From JBBRQP01 sp038226175 (GTDB lineage Bacteria; Cyanobacteriota; Cyanobacteriia; Gloeobacterales; Anthocerotibacteraceae), in assembly GCA_038226175.1 (NCBI GenBank), contig JBBRQP010000034.1:1-28273 (forward strand): a DNA stretch of 28,273 bases. Direction: 5' to 3'. This document shows, one piece after another, positions 6,515-13,951 of this stretch. Within the stretch, counting starts at the first letter, position 1. Every line of letters starts with the position of its first letter. The notes under the pieces are model-generated. The model searched no databases. It worked only from the letters and a program-made list of their open reading frames with translations, and was not told the origin of the DNA. The position numbers and the translations under genes were made by a program.

Positions 6515-7693
6515 TTAACAATCATAGCGGTCTAAAACTCCTGTTAAATCAATGATTTGGACACGATTATCGGCGGTAGTATTCCAGAGGATTTCAAACT
6601 TCTGTAGATATTCCTGAATATCCCCTTCCCAGCTAGCAAGAGTTTGTACTGGCTGATTTTGGGGCGCATAATAATAAAGGCTATCGCCATAACTGTCCTG
6701 CAATAGGGCAATTTGATATTTGGTCGATAATCCTACGCCCAAGCGAATACTCAGACGGCCTTCAGAGCGGGCTTGGGCTAGCTGTGTACGCACTTGAGCA
6801 TCCAAATTTTGGCGCTCAAGAATCTCATCTAAGCGACTGAAGAAATTGGTTAGATCGCTTGGATTACTCAAACACAGGACGACACGGGCGTGGGTCTGTC
6901 CCAAAAATGGCAATAGCAGACCCAAGATATCTTGCTCAAAATCTGTTGTGATCCAATCTAACGTTGTGGCTGCGGGTAGCAGGGTCACTAAGGTCTGACT
7001 CTCCAATTGACGCAGACGTGGACTCGGTTGACTCATGATGACTCCTAAACCATTGGCTACAGAATATTGAAACGCAGACCAGCCTTGGGGGGTCGTGGCA
7101 GTAGCGGTTCCCGATGCGTATTCGGGTATCCAGCCTAGCGCGCGTGCTGGGGCATTAGCCCAAAGCCCCCCGGGATACTCAAGCCATACCGGTTGTTCCC
7201 AATGACGCGCAGCCCAGGTAAGTACCGCCGTAAAAGAAAGGTTCACTTGCTCAGCAACAGTTTTTGCATAGTTAAAATCAGCTAACACCGAATAGGGGTC
7301 TTGTTCACCTAAGATGTGATTGGCTAACATCTCGTTCAAATAGGCCGTTGGATCACCATAACCCGTTGCTTCTGGACGTGAGCTAGGCATACTATCACTT
7401 AGAGGAAAAAACCACCAATTACCGGGCTGTAAGAGACCTCTTTGGTGGTGCAGGTCAATTTGTTGTTGGAGGCGTTGCTGTTGGGCGAGACTGGCTCCGT
7501 GCCAAATTTTGGCCTGCCACCCTGCGGCTGTCACCACCACTAGCCCCAACAACTGCTCGGGTAAACTAAGCCTAGCCAGACTAGGGGCGATGTCCAAAGC
7601 TTCGACCAGCCAAGGTAGATAAACTTCGCGTTCGACAGCAGCAACTTCGGTTATCACCAAAAAAGATAACTCAAGATGAGGGGGGAATGCCAC
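6515..7693 (-). CDS. Unrecognised protein, cassette gene 1
   Basis: A 392-residue protein that I cannot assign. It looks soluble and possibly two-domain: residues 1-180 contain QLLGLVVVTAAGWQAKIWHG and WWFFPLSD, while the C-terminal part has an alternating strand/helix pattern (RVVLCLSNPSDLTNFFSRLD, then SIRLGVGLSTKYQIALLQD, then VQIIDLTGVLDRYDC). No known catalytic motif was spotted. The start is a GTG at 7693: an in-frame stop lies 12 bases upstream and the next Met is near residue 100. A GGAG is 15 or so bases upstream, so initiation looks weak. It follows larC by 42 bases on the same strand with no terminator between them. Confidence 0.72.
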   Translation of the reverse strand: MAFPPHLELSFLVITEVAAVEREVYLPWLVEALDIAPSLARLSLPEQLLGLVVVTAAGWQAKIWHGASLAQQQRLQQQIDLHHQRGLLQPGNWWFFPLSDSMPSSRPEATGYGDPTAYLNEMLANHILGEQDPYSVLADFNYAKTVAEQVNLSFTAVLTWAARHWEQPVWLEYPGGLWANAPARALGWIPEYASGTATATTPQGWSAFQYSVANGLGVIMSQPSPRLRQLESQTLVTLLPAATTLDWITTDFEQDILGLLLPFLGQTHARVVLCLSNPSDLTNFFSRLDEILERQNLDAQVRTQLAQARSEGRLSIRLGVGLSTKYQIALLQDSYGDSLYYYAPQNQPVQTLASWEGDIQEYLQKFEILWNTTADNRVQIIDLTGVLDRYDC

Positions 7694-7735
7694 AAAAAGA
7701 TGACATCACTCCATAATAATACTCAGATGACGTGT

Positions 7736-8965
7736 TCACCTATGCCTTTGCGCGTAAGCTTCTAAAGCAGCCTGTTGAATTTTTTTGAGAGGCTGATGGG
7801 TCTTCTGAGCCAGCTGACGACAGTCTTCATATTCCGGTTGTACGGTATAAATTTGACCGTTGCGCTCCCCAATTTTGAGCGCTACGGTGCCAAATTCTGT
7901 CTCTACGGTTTGAAACTCGCGTCCGAGCACTGAGCGCACCAGATAATGACGGCGAATCCCCAAGGTAGTGGTCTCCCGAAATAACCACTCTTCGCAGGTC
8001 AGACGCAAAGCAGGTGGACACAGTACAGTCATCAGTAACCCGGTTCGGCTTTTTTTCATGGTGACAGCGGTGCAGTAGACATCCCAAGCCCCTGCGGCCA
8101 AAAGTTGCTCACTCAAGTAAGCTACAACCTGTGGACTCAGGTCATCCAGCTGGGTCTCTAGGACGGCAACTACTTGCTCATGGCTATGATGCTCATGGAT
8201 AAGCCCATGATGGTGATGACTAGGTTCATGAGCAGATTCGCTGACGGTTTCCCCAATCCAAATTCGCAATAGATTGGGGATCGCTAAATTGCGTTCGCCT
8301 GCCCCTTGCCCCACACTCTCAACAACCATCGCAGGTACCGCGCCAAACTGCTGTGCTAAGGCGCAAACAATCGCTGAGCCTGTAGGCGTGACGAGTTCGT
8401 AGAGCAGATTATTGCTATAAGTCGGCACATGATATTGCTGCCACATTTTGAGTACCGCTGGCGTGGGGACAGGCATGCGCCCATGAGCTGCAACGACCGT
8501 GCCCCCACCAAACGGTAAAGGCGAACAAAAAATTTGCTCGACGCCTAACCAAGCTAGTCCCAGACTAGTACCGACAATATCAACAATGGCATCTACGGCT
8601 CCGACTTCATGGAAATGTACCTGTGTGGGGGGTAAGGCGTGGACTTGACCTTCAGCCTGAGCCAAACACCGAAAAATTGCTAAGGCCCAAGCCGTAGCCT
8701 GATGAGGTAAATCGGCCTGTTGAATCAGGGTCTCAATCTCGGGTAACTGGCGCAAGGGTTGATTATCTGCCACATGTACAGTGACCTGGGTACCCTGAAT
8801 ACCTTTTTTTAGTACCTGCTGCTGATGGAGGTGAAAGGCTTGCCCTAGACCTAAGCGAGCCAACTGTTCTTGCAAATAGACTAGTGGTACCCCTGCATCG
8901 ACTAGCGCTCCTAGACACATATCCCCGGCGATTCCCGTCGGGCAATCAAAATAGGCGATTTTCAT
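7736..8965 (-). CDS. larC: LarC-type nickel insertion protein
   Basis: A 409-residue member of the LarC (DUF111) family. In Lactiplantibacillus LarC performs the last step of nickel-pincer nucleotide cofactor synthesis, CTP-dependent nickel insertion. Family marks are the N-terminal FDCPTGIAGDMCLGALVDAG, HFHEVGAVDAIVDIVG (117-132), PTPA and PTGSAI, and the C-terminal LETQLDDLSPQ and MKKSRTG. Residues 246-262 are His-rich (HEPSHHHHG, HEHHSHE), a likely metal-binding linker between the two domains. No larA, larB or larE is in the window. It may head the operon that includes the three unknown genes downstream. Confidence 0.88.
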   Translation of the reverse strand: MKIAYFDCPTGIAGDMCLGALVDAGVPLVYLQEQLARLGLGQAFHLHQQQVLKKGIQGTQVTVHVADNQPLRQLPEIETLIQQADLPHQATAWALAIFRCLAQAEGQVHALPPTQVHFHEVGAVDAIVDIVGTSLGLAWLGVEQIFCSPLPFGGGTVVAAHGRMPVPTPAVLKMWQQYHVPTYSNNLLYELVTPTGSAIVCALAQQFGAVPAMVVESVGQGAGERNLAIPNLLRIWIGETVSESAHEPSHHHHGLIHEHHSHEQVVAVLETQLDDLSPQVVAYLSEQLLAAGAWDVYCTAVTMKKSRTGLLMTVLCPPALRLTCEEWLFRETTTLGIRRHYLVRSVLGREFQTVETEFGTVALKIGERNGQIYTVQPEYEDCRQLAQKTHQPLKKIQQAALEAYAQRHR

Positions 8966-9065
8966 GCTCTCATCTCAAGCAACTTACCCAGTATCGCCTA
9001 CGGGCTGGGGATCAAGTTACCTGAGCAGCTATGGTAAAGTGTTGAAGTTGCCCAAGCGATGTGCC

Positions 9066-9455
9066 ATGAACTTGATCGGTGAAATGTTGAAGTTAGCCGA
9101 AACTACCCTCGGTTCCCCAGCCCAAGGGGCGTCTTTGCTCCCCGCTGCGATACAACTGCTTCAGCAAACTGGTGGGATACAGGGCTTAACCCAAAAATTT
9201 GAACAACAAGGTCTTGGTGGTCTGCTGCAATCGTGGGTCAGTACTGGTCAAAACTTACCGATATCTGCTGCACAAATTGAACAAGTCTTAGGCCCTGAAG
9301 CGGAAGTCCTCGCCGCCAAAGTCGGTATGACCCCAGATGAGGCCCATGCTGCCTTAGCGAAGTTGCTGCCGACTGTGATCGACCGAATCACGCCCAATGG
9401 ACAACTCTCTCCAGAAATGGGCATGATTGAAAAGATGTTTGGTCTAGGCTCTTAA
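9066..9455 (+). CDS. YidB/DUF937-like protein
   Basis: A 129-residue soluble protein resembling the YidB (DUF937) family: repeated amphipathic helices, Gly-rich turns (GGIQGLTQKFEQQGLGG) and the ending IDRITPNGQLSP. The family's role is poorly known. The ATG at 9066 gives MNLIGEMLKLAETTLGSP, which starts on the family's first helix; an earlier in-frame start at 8964 would overlap the larC start region and adds a low-complexity leader. No strong ribosome binding site is visible. It is divergent from larC, with 100 bases between them. Confidence 0.7.
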   Translation: MNLIGEMLKLAETTLGSPAQGASLLPAAIQLLQQTGGIQGLTQKFEQQGLGGLLQSWVSTGQNLPISAAQIEQVLGPEAEVLAAKVGMTPDEAHAALAKLLPTVIDRITPNGQLSPEMGMIEKMFGLGS

Positions 9456-9509
9456 TTTAGTTATGGTTTGGCAACGGGTTAAAATTAGACCAGCCCCTTG
9501 TCACCTGCC

Positions 9510-9998
9510 ATGTTCAACCGTATTACGCCTGCACCCGGTCAAGAATCTGTCTGGGATTACCCGCGTCCACCGCGCTTAGAGCTGGTCAACCAGCATATTC
9601 AAATTTTTTGTGAGGATACATTAGTAGCAGATACTCGGCAGAGCTATAGGGTGCTCGAAACCAGCCATCCTCCGGTTTATTATTTGCCCCCCAATCAGAT
9701 CAAGCTTGAATATTTGCGACCAGAAAGCCGACGTACCTACTGTGAGTGGAAAGGTATTGCACGTTACTACACCCTGATCCTCAAAGACAAGGTCATTCCC
9801 CAAATCGCCTGGTACTATGCTGAGCCAACCCCGGATTTTAGTGCTATTGCTGGTTATCTAGCCTTTTATCCCAGCAAAGTCAGCTGTTTTGTGGATGGTG
9901 AAGCGGTGCGTGCTCAGGCGGGAGATTTTTATGGTGGCTGGATTACCCCAGCAATTGTGGGTCCTTTTAAGGGTGAACCCGGCACAATGGGGTGGTAA
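9510..9998 (+). CDS. DUF427 domain protein
   Basis: A 162-residue protein with the DUF427 pattern: RLELVNQHIQIFCEDTLVAD, YYLPPNQIKLEYL, CEWKGIARYY, then IAWYYAEPTPDFSAIAGYLAFYP near the end. It is a small beta-rich soluble fold found in many bacteria; its biochemical function is not established to my knowledge. The ATG at 9510 is chosen over a TTG at 9498; no clear ribosome binding site is seen. recF begins 3 bases after its stop, so recF translation probably depends on it. Confidence 0.8.
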   Translation: MFNRITPAPGQESVWDYPRPPRLELVNQHIQIFCEDTLVADTRQSYRVLETSHPPVYYLPPNQIKLEYLRPESRRTYCEWKGIARYYTLILKDKVIPQIAWYYAEPTPDFSAIAGYLAFYPSKVSCFVDGEAVRAQAGDFYGGWITPAIVGPFKGEPGTMGW

Positions 9999-10001
9999 AC
10001 G

Positions 10002-11129
10002 GTGTTTTTGAGAGCCCTTGAGCTGACGGATTTTCGTAATTATCATCGTCAACAGGTGGTACTTACAGCCCCTAAAATCATCTTGGTGGGTGATAATGCC
10101 CAAGGCAAATCCAACTTTCTCGAAGCAATTCAGCTACTGGCAACCGGACGTGCGCCCCGAGCACAACGTGACCGCGAACTTATTCATCAAAGCGCTGATC
10201 ACGCTCGGATTCAGGCTCAGTTGACCCGGCGCGAAGGAAACCTCGAAGCAGAGCTGATTTTGCGCGCTGGCGGATCACGCATGGCTCGGCTCAACGGCGT
10301 TACGCAGCCCAGAGTAAGTACGCTACTAGGTCTGGTACAAACGGTCTTTTTTTCGAGTTGGGATCTTGACCTTGTGCGCGGTAGCCCCCAAGAGCGGCGT
10401 AGTTGGTTGGATGGCATCTTATTACAGCTTGAGCCTTTATATTCCCAAATTTTGGATGAGTACCAGCGTGTACTCCAACAACGCAATGCCTTGCTCAGAC
10501 ACCATCGCCAAACTGCCCAACCCCTTGATCCGCCCACTTGGCAGCTGTGGAATGAGCAACTAGCCCGCACCGGTACCCGCCTGATTCGCCGCCGCCGCCG
10601 TCTACTCGAACGCCTTGCTCCTCGAGCTACCCACTGGCAGACGCAGATTAGCGGCGGTCAAGAGCAGCTGCGGTTGCAATACCGTTGCCCGATTGCCTGT
10701 GAGGAAGATGACCCCGCCTTGATTACCGCTACATTTTTGGCGCAAATCGAGCAAAAGCAGCAAGTCGAACTCTGGCAAGGAGTGTCTTTGGTGGGGCCTC
10801 ACCGCGATGAAGTAGAGTTTTATCTCGGCGAAAATCTAGCGCGTCAATATGCTTCGCAAGGACAACAGCGCACCTTAGTTTTGGCCTTAAAACTAGCTGA
10901 ACTCGAACTCCTCGAAGAAGTGCATCAGCAACCGCCCCTACTGCTACTAGATGATGTGTTAGCCGAACTCGATCTTAAACGTCAAAATTATCTACTCAGT
11001 ACAATCGGAGAGCGGGTTCAAACTTTTGTCACTACTACCCATCTTGAGAGTTTTGATCAGGCTTGGTTACGCTCAGCCGAAATCTGGACTGTAAGCCAAG
11101 GCATATTGATTCCGGCTATGCCAACATAA
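10002..11129 (+). CDS. recF: DNA replication and repair protein RecF
   Basis: SMC-like ATPase that works with RecO and RecR to load RecA at gapped DNA. The 375-residue protein has Walker A GDNAQGKSN (residues 30-38), the ABC signature region ASQGQQRTLVLALKLAE and Walker B LLLLDDVLAELD, in the expected order and spacing. The start is a GTG at 10002, 3 bases after the DUF427 stop and without its own clear ribosome binding site, which points to translational coupling. It is not beside dnaA or dnaN, unlike in many bacteria. Confidence 0.93.
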   Translation: MFLRALELTDFRNYHRQQVVLTAPKIILVGDNAQGKSNFLEAIQLLATGRAPRAQRDRELIHQSADHARIQAQLTRREGNLEAELILRAGGSRMARLNGVTQPRVSTLLGLVQTVFFSSWDLDLVRGSPQERRSWLDGILLQLEPLYSQILDEYQRVLQQRNALLRHHRQTAQPLDPPTWQLWNEQLARTGTRLIRRRRRLLERLAPRATHWQTQISGGQEQLRLQYRCPIACEEDDPALITATFLAQIEQKQQVELWQGVSLVGPHRDEVEFYLGENLARQYASQGQQRTLVLALKLAELELLEEVHQQPPLLLLDDVLAELDLKRQNYLLSTIGERVQTFVTTTHLESFDQAWLRSAEIWTVSQGILIPAMPT

Positions 11130-11207
11130 TCGTGAAACTCTAAAAGTAAATACTGAGTTCTGAAACTAATATTAAGTTCTTGGTTAACATCCGATTAAGA
11201 CGCAGAC

Positions 11208-11216
11208 TGGTATAGT
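11208..11216 (+). promoter_or_regulatory. Extended -10 promoter candidate
   Basis: TGGTATAGT matches the extended -10 form TGnTATAAT except at one base and lies about 50 bases upstream of the gene at 11266. No convincing -35 box was found, which is acceptable for an extended -10 promoter. Confidence 0.4.
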
Positions 11217-11265
11217 ATATGCAAGCCTTAATTTGATGCTTGTTGTAGACCGAAGGTAGCCGATC

Positions 11266-11658
11266 GTGGGGAGCGCAGAACCAACTCATCTTTTAGAAAT
11301 CCTGACAAGCTACGGCTTTGAGGGGTTAGATCATCAGGCTTTACTCCTATTGCAGTATTGGAATAGCGACCTTCCCCAAAACTGGGTCACATTAGCAGTT
11401 ATTGAGGCTATTTACCAAGGACGCTATAAGCTGGTTTCAGTTCAGCAAATCTTGCGCTGCTGGCAACGTCGAGGCGAACCGCGTACTAATTTTGACTGGT
11501 CTTTTCAGCACCAAATTATGATCGATAACTGGCAGCCCTTGATCCCGCCTATCGTAGATACTCCGTCATTACCTACCACCCTTGCTGTACTCAAAACTGT
11601 GCCCCCTCTGCGTCAACCGGTAGGTACGCGGTTACGGGAGCTAGTCGGCGTAATTTGA
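11266..11658 (+). CDS. Conserved-looking hypothetical protein
   Basis: A 130-residue soluble protein without a recognised domain. It has a helical N-terminal half (LLEILTSYGFEGLDHQALLL), then AVIEAIYQGRYKLVSVQQIL and LRCWQRRGEPRTNFDWSF. This resembles cyanobacterial hypothetical proteins I have seen but cannot name. The Pro-rich C-terminal 40 residues are probably disordered. The start is a GTG at 11266 with AAGG about 10 bases upstream. The last 18 bases overlap the convergent miaA gene. Confidence 0.7.
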   Translation: MGSAEPTHLLEILTSYGFEGLDHQALLLLQYWNSDLPQNWVTLAVIEAIYQGRYKLVSVQQILRCWQRRGEPRTNFDWSFQHQIMIDNWQPLIPPIVDTPSLPTTLAVLKTVPPLRQPVGTRLRELVGVI

Positions 11659-12555
11659 TAAAATTTTCTCGGTAATCTCTAATATTGATTGCTGACTTGG
11701 GTCAAACCACTGCATTTGTTGATAGCGACGAAACCAAGTCCGTTGCCGCTTGGCATATTGGCGCGTTTTGAGCACAGTCTGGGCAATAGCTGATGTTAGG
11801 TCACAGCTTCCCGCCAAATAAACTGCCATCTGGGCATAGCCCAGGGTTTGTAGTAAAGGCAAATTCGCGCCATAGCGTGTTTGTAGCTGCGTGATCTCTG
11901 CTAGCCAGCCTTGGGCTAACATCTGCTCGGTTCGTTGCTCTAGCTGCGCACTATAAGTGACGAGATCAAGATGATCTAATCCCACCCAAAGCACAGTGTA
12001 GCTAGGCACTTGTTTGGTGCGCTCAGGTAAATAGCCCAAAGCCGAGATAATCTCTAGCGCGCGCAATGTCCGTACCCGATCATGGGGATGAATGCGCGCT
12101 GCCGTTGGGGTTGAGGCTGTTTGCAACTGCTGCCAGAGATCCCTATCACTCAGAGATTGAGCCAATTCCCGCAGGGCAGGGTTGGGAGGAACTGGCGGGA
12201 TCGCCAAACCTTCGGTTACGGCCTGAATATAAAGCCCAGTACCACCCACCAAAATCGGAATCTTGCCTAATTGATGTAAATGCTCAATCTGCTCACAGGC
12301 TGCCGCTTGATATTGGGCTACCGTATAGGTGCTAGTCGGGTCAGCGACATCTAATAAATGATGGAGAATACCGTGCCGTTCTTGAAGACTGGGTTTGGCG
12401 GTACCAATATCAAATTCTCGGTAAACTTGCCGCGAGTCCGCCGAAATCACCGCCGTAGCGAGCTGCTGCGCCAACGTGATCGCGAGCGTAGTCTTACCTG
12501 TGCCGGTGGCACCAGCGATGACAATAAGATGATTAGGCGGTGCAGTAGTTGGCAT
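11641..12555 (-). CDS. miaA: tRNA dimethylallyltransferase
   Basis: Adds a dimethylallyl group to N6 of adenosine 37 in tRNAs that read codons starting with U. The 304-residue protein has the P-loop GATGTGKT (residues 15-22), the family motif SADSRQVYREFDIGTAKP that binds substrate and DMAPP, GGTGLYIQAV, and the Arg-rich C-terminal YAKRQRTWFRRY that contacts tRNA. Length is typical. It is divergent from rpmF, with only 38 bases between the starts, and overlaps the hypothetical gene at its 3' end by 18 bases. Confidence 0.95.
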   Translation of the reverse strand: MPTTAPPNHLIVIAGATGTGKTTLAITLAQQLATAVISADSRQVYREFDIGTAKPSLQERHGILHHLLDVADPTSTYTVAQYQAAACEQIEHLHQLGKIPILVGGTGLYIQAVTEGLAIPPVPPNPALRELAQSLSDRDLWQQLQTASTPTAARIHPHDRVRTLRALEIISALGYLPERTKQVPSYTVLWVGLDHLDLVTYSAQLEQRTEQMLAQGWLAEITQLQTRYGANLPLLQTLGYAQMAVYLAGSCDLTSAIAQTVLKTRQYAKRQRTWFRRYQQMQWFDPSQQSILEITEKILSNYAD

Positions 12556-12593
12556 GATAGACTAGACAAGTTTCTGAATTAGCGTACGAGATC

Positions 12594-12779
12594 ATGGCCC
12601 AACCTAAGAAGAAGACCTCCAATACCAAGCGTAACCAACGTCGCGCGCACTGGAACCGTAAAGCAATGGTTCAGGCCGAAAAAGCCTTGGCTTTGGGTAA
12701 ATCTGTACTGACCGAACGTGGTAATTTCTATTACCCGGTCAAAGAAGCCCCTGCTGAAGAAACCCCAGAAGAAAACTAA
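12594..12779 (+). CDS. rpmF: 50S ribosomal protein L32
   Basis: A 61-residue ribosomal protein bL32. The start MAQPKKKTSNTKRNQRRAHW and the core KALALGKSVLT are diagnostic; the tail is acidic (EAPAEETPEEN). Cysteines of the zinc-binding form are absent, as in other cyanobacteria and plastids. It shares a 38-base divergent gap with miaA and its stop overlaps the ftsX stop by four bases. Confidence 0.96.
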   Translation: MAQPKKKTSNTKRNQRRAHWNRKAMVQAEKALALGKSVLTERGNFYYPVKEAPAEETPEEN

Positions 12780-13660
12780 CGCTTGAGATAGCGTACCACT
12801 GCCAGCCAGCTTCCGGTTATACCCAGACTCAGACCTGTTGCACCTAAGAGCAAGGGTAGCTGCCAAGGATCAGGGTCCATTTCAGTGAGCGGAATAAAAG
12901 GTAAAAGCTCAACCAAGCGGGCGTGAATAACCGTATCGGTCAGACGAATTAAGCTCCAAGCCAAGCCTGCTCCCACCAAACCCAGCAATAACCCCTCAAT
13001 CATGAAGGGGAAGTATACCCATATCGGTGTAGCTCCGACGAGTTGCATCACTTCAATTTCTTTTTGTCGAGAAGCTACAATCAGGCCAATGGTGGTCATG
13101 ATCACCACCACGGCTACACCTGCTAGTAAAACCAATACGGCCAGGCCAAAACTACTGAGGGCTTGTTTTACTTGCTCGAGACGTTGAGCGGCTTCACTGC
13201 CATAGCGTACTTCGGCTACCTCAGGCCATTGTTTGACCAGACGTGCTACTGTTTGTACCTGATCAGGTGTCGCAATTTTTAGGTGCAGCACATCTACGAG
13301 CGGATTATCCCCTAGCACTGAGGTAAAGTCTTTAGGTAAGTTTTGCTCTTGACGCAGATTTTCCCAGGCCTGATCACGGGTGATCAATTCGACTTGAGCG
13401 ACACCTGTTAGGTGACGGGCTTGGGTCAAAAGCTCATTGCCTGGACTACTAGGCTTGAGATAAACTGCTACTTCGAGCTGGGAGCCGAGCGCAACCAAAC
13501 CCTGCTCCAGATACCATACACCCTGCCACCCTAGTCCCAGTAAATACAGCAAGACCGCCAAAACTGTGACAGCTAACCAATTCATCCAGCCGGCGCGGCG
13601 CAACCCGGTTCCGGCTTCCTCTAGCAGATGTCCGAAACGATTGAAGGTGCGCGTCAACAT
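12776..13660 (-). CDS. ftsX: Cell division ABC permease FtsX
   Basis: Membrane partner of FtsE that controls peptidoglycan hydrolases at division. The 294-residue protein has the FtsX plan: a first membrane helix (about 26-50), an extracytoplasmic domain (about 55-165; LEVAVYLKPS, TRDQAWENL), then three more helices (about 170-196, 215-240 and 265-288). Between helices 2 and 3 is the cytoplasmic QKEIEVMQLVGATPIWV, the coupling segment typical of the FtsX/MacB superfamily. ftsE is not adjacent. The stop codon overlaps that of rpmF on the other strand. Confidence 0.9.
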   Translation of the reverse strand: MLTRTFNRFGHLLEEAGTGLRRAGWMNWLAVTVLAVLLYLLGLGWQGVWYLEQGLVALGSQLEVAVYLKPSSPGNELLTQARHLTGVAQVELITRDQAWENLRQEQNLPKDFTSVLGDNPLVDVLHLKIATPDQVQTVARLVKQWPEVAEVRYGSEAAQRLEQVKQALSSFGLAVLVLLAGVAVVVIMTTIGLIVASRQKEIEVMQLVGATPIWVYFPFMIEGLLLGLVGAGLAWSLIRLTDTVIHARLVELLPFIPLTEMDPDPWQLPLLLGATGLSLGITGSWLAVVRYLKR

Positions 13661-13726
13661 AACTTATTTCCAGACTTGGTTTCTACTATAGCAAGCTCTC
13701 TTAGCCAAGACAGGTATAGTTAATGT

Positions 13727-13951
13727 ATGATGCTTCATCCTGCGACGCTGCGTGACCGTGATTTGGGTAATTGTCCACGCTGCAACACCAAACTCCAATT
13801 TAAAAATGCCCTCGTTTGCTATCCCTTACCCGGCAAAAATCTATCTCGATTTCCTACCCCAGAAGAATGTAGTGGTGCAGATATCCACTGTGTAGCCTGT
13901 GAACTGGTGCTGTTTTGTCGTCGCCCCATCGACCCTATCAAAAATACTTAA
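13727..13951 (+). CDS. Small double-CXXC zinc-ribbon protein
   Basis: A 74-residue protein with Cys16-Pro-Arg-Cys19 and Cys55-Val-Ala-Cys58, spaced as one zinc ribbon, plus Cys48 and Cys64. I cannot assign a function. Two ATG codons stand in tandem at 13727 and 13730. TATAGT (13715-13720) ends 6 bases before the ATG and no ribosome binding site is present, so the mRNA may be leaderless. It is divergent from ftsX by 66 bases and its stop overlaps that of the nucleotidyltransferase gene by 4 bases. Confidence 0.65.
   Translation: MMLHPATLRDRDLGNCPRCNTKLQFKNALVCYPLPGKNLSRFPTPEECSGADIHCVACELVLFCRRPIDPIKNT

Noticed and set aside
12579..12866. 95-residue minus-strand frame over rpmF
   Set aside because: It covers rpmF and the end of ftsX in other frames; both of those are clear family members.
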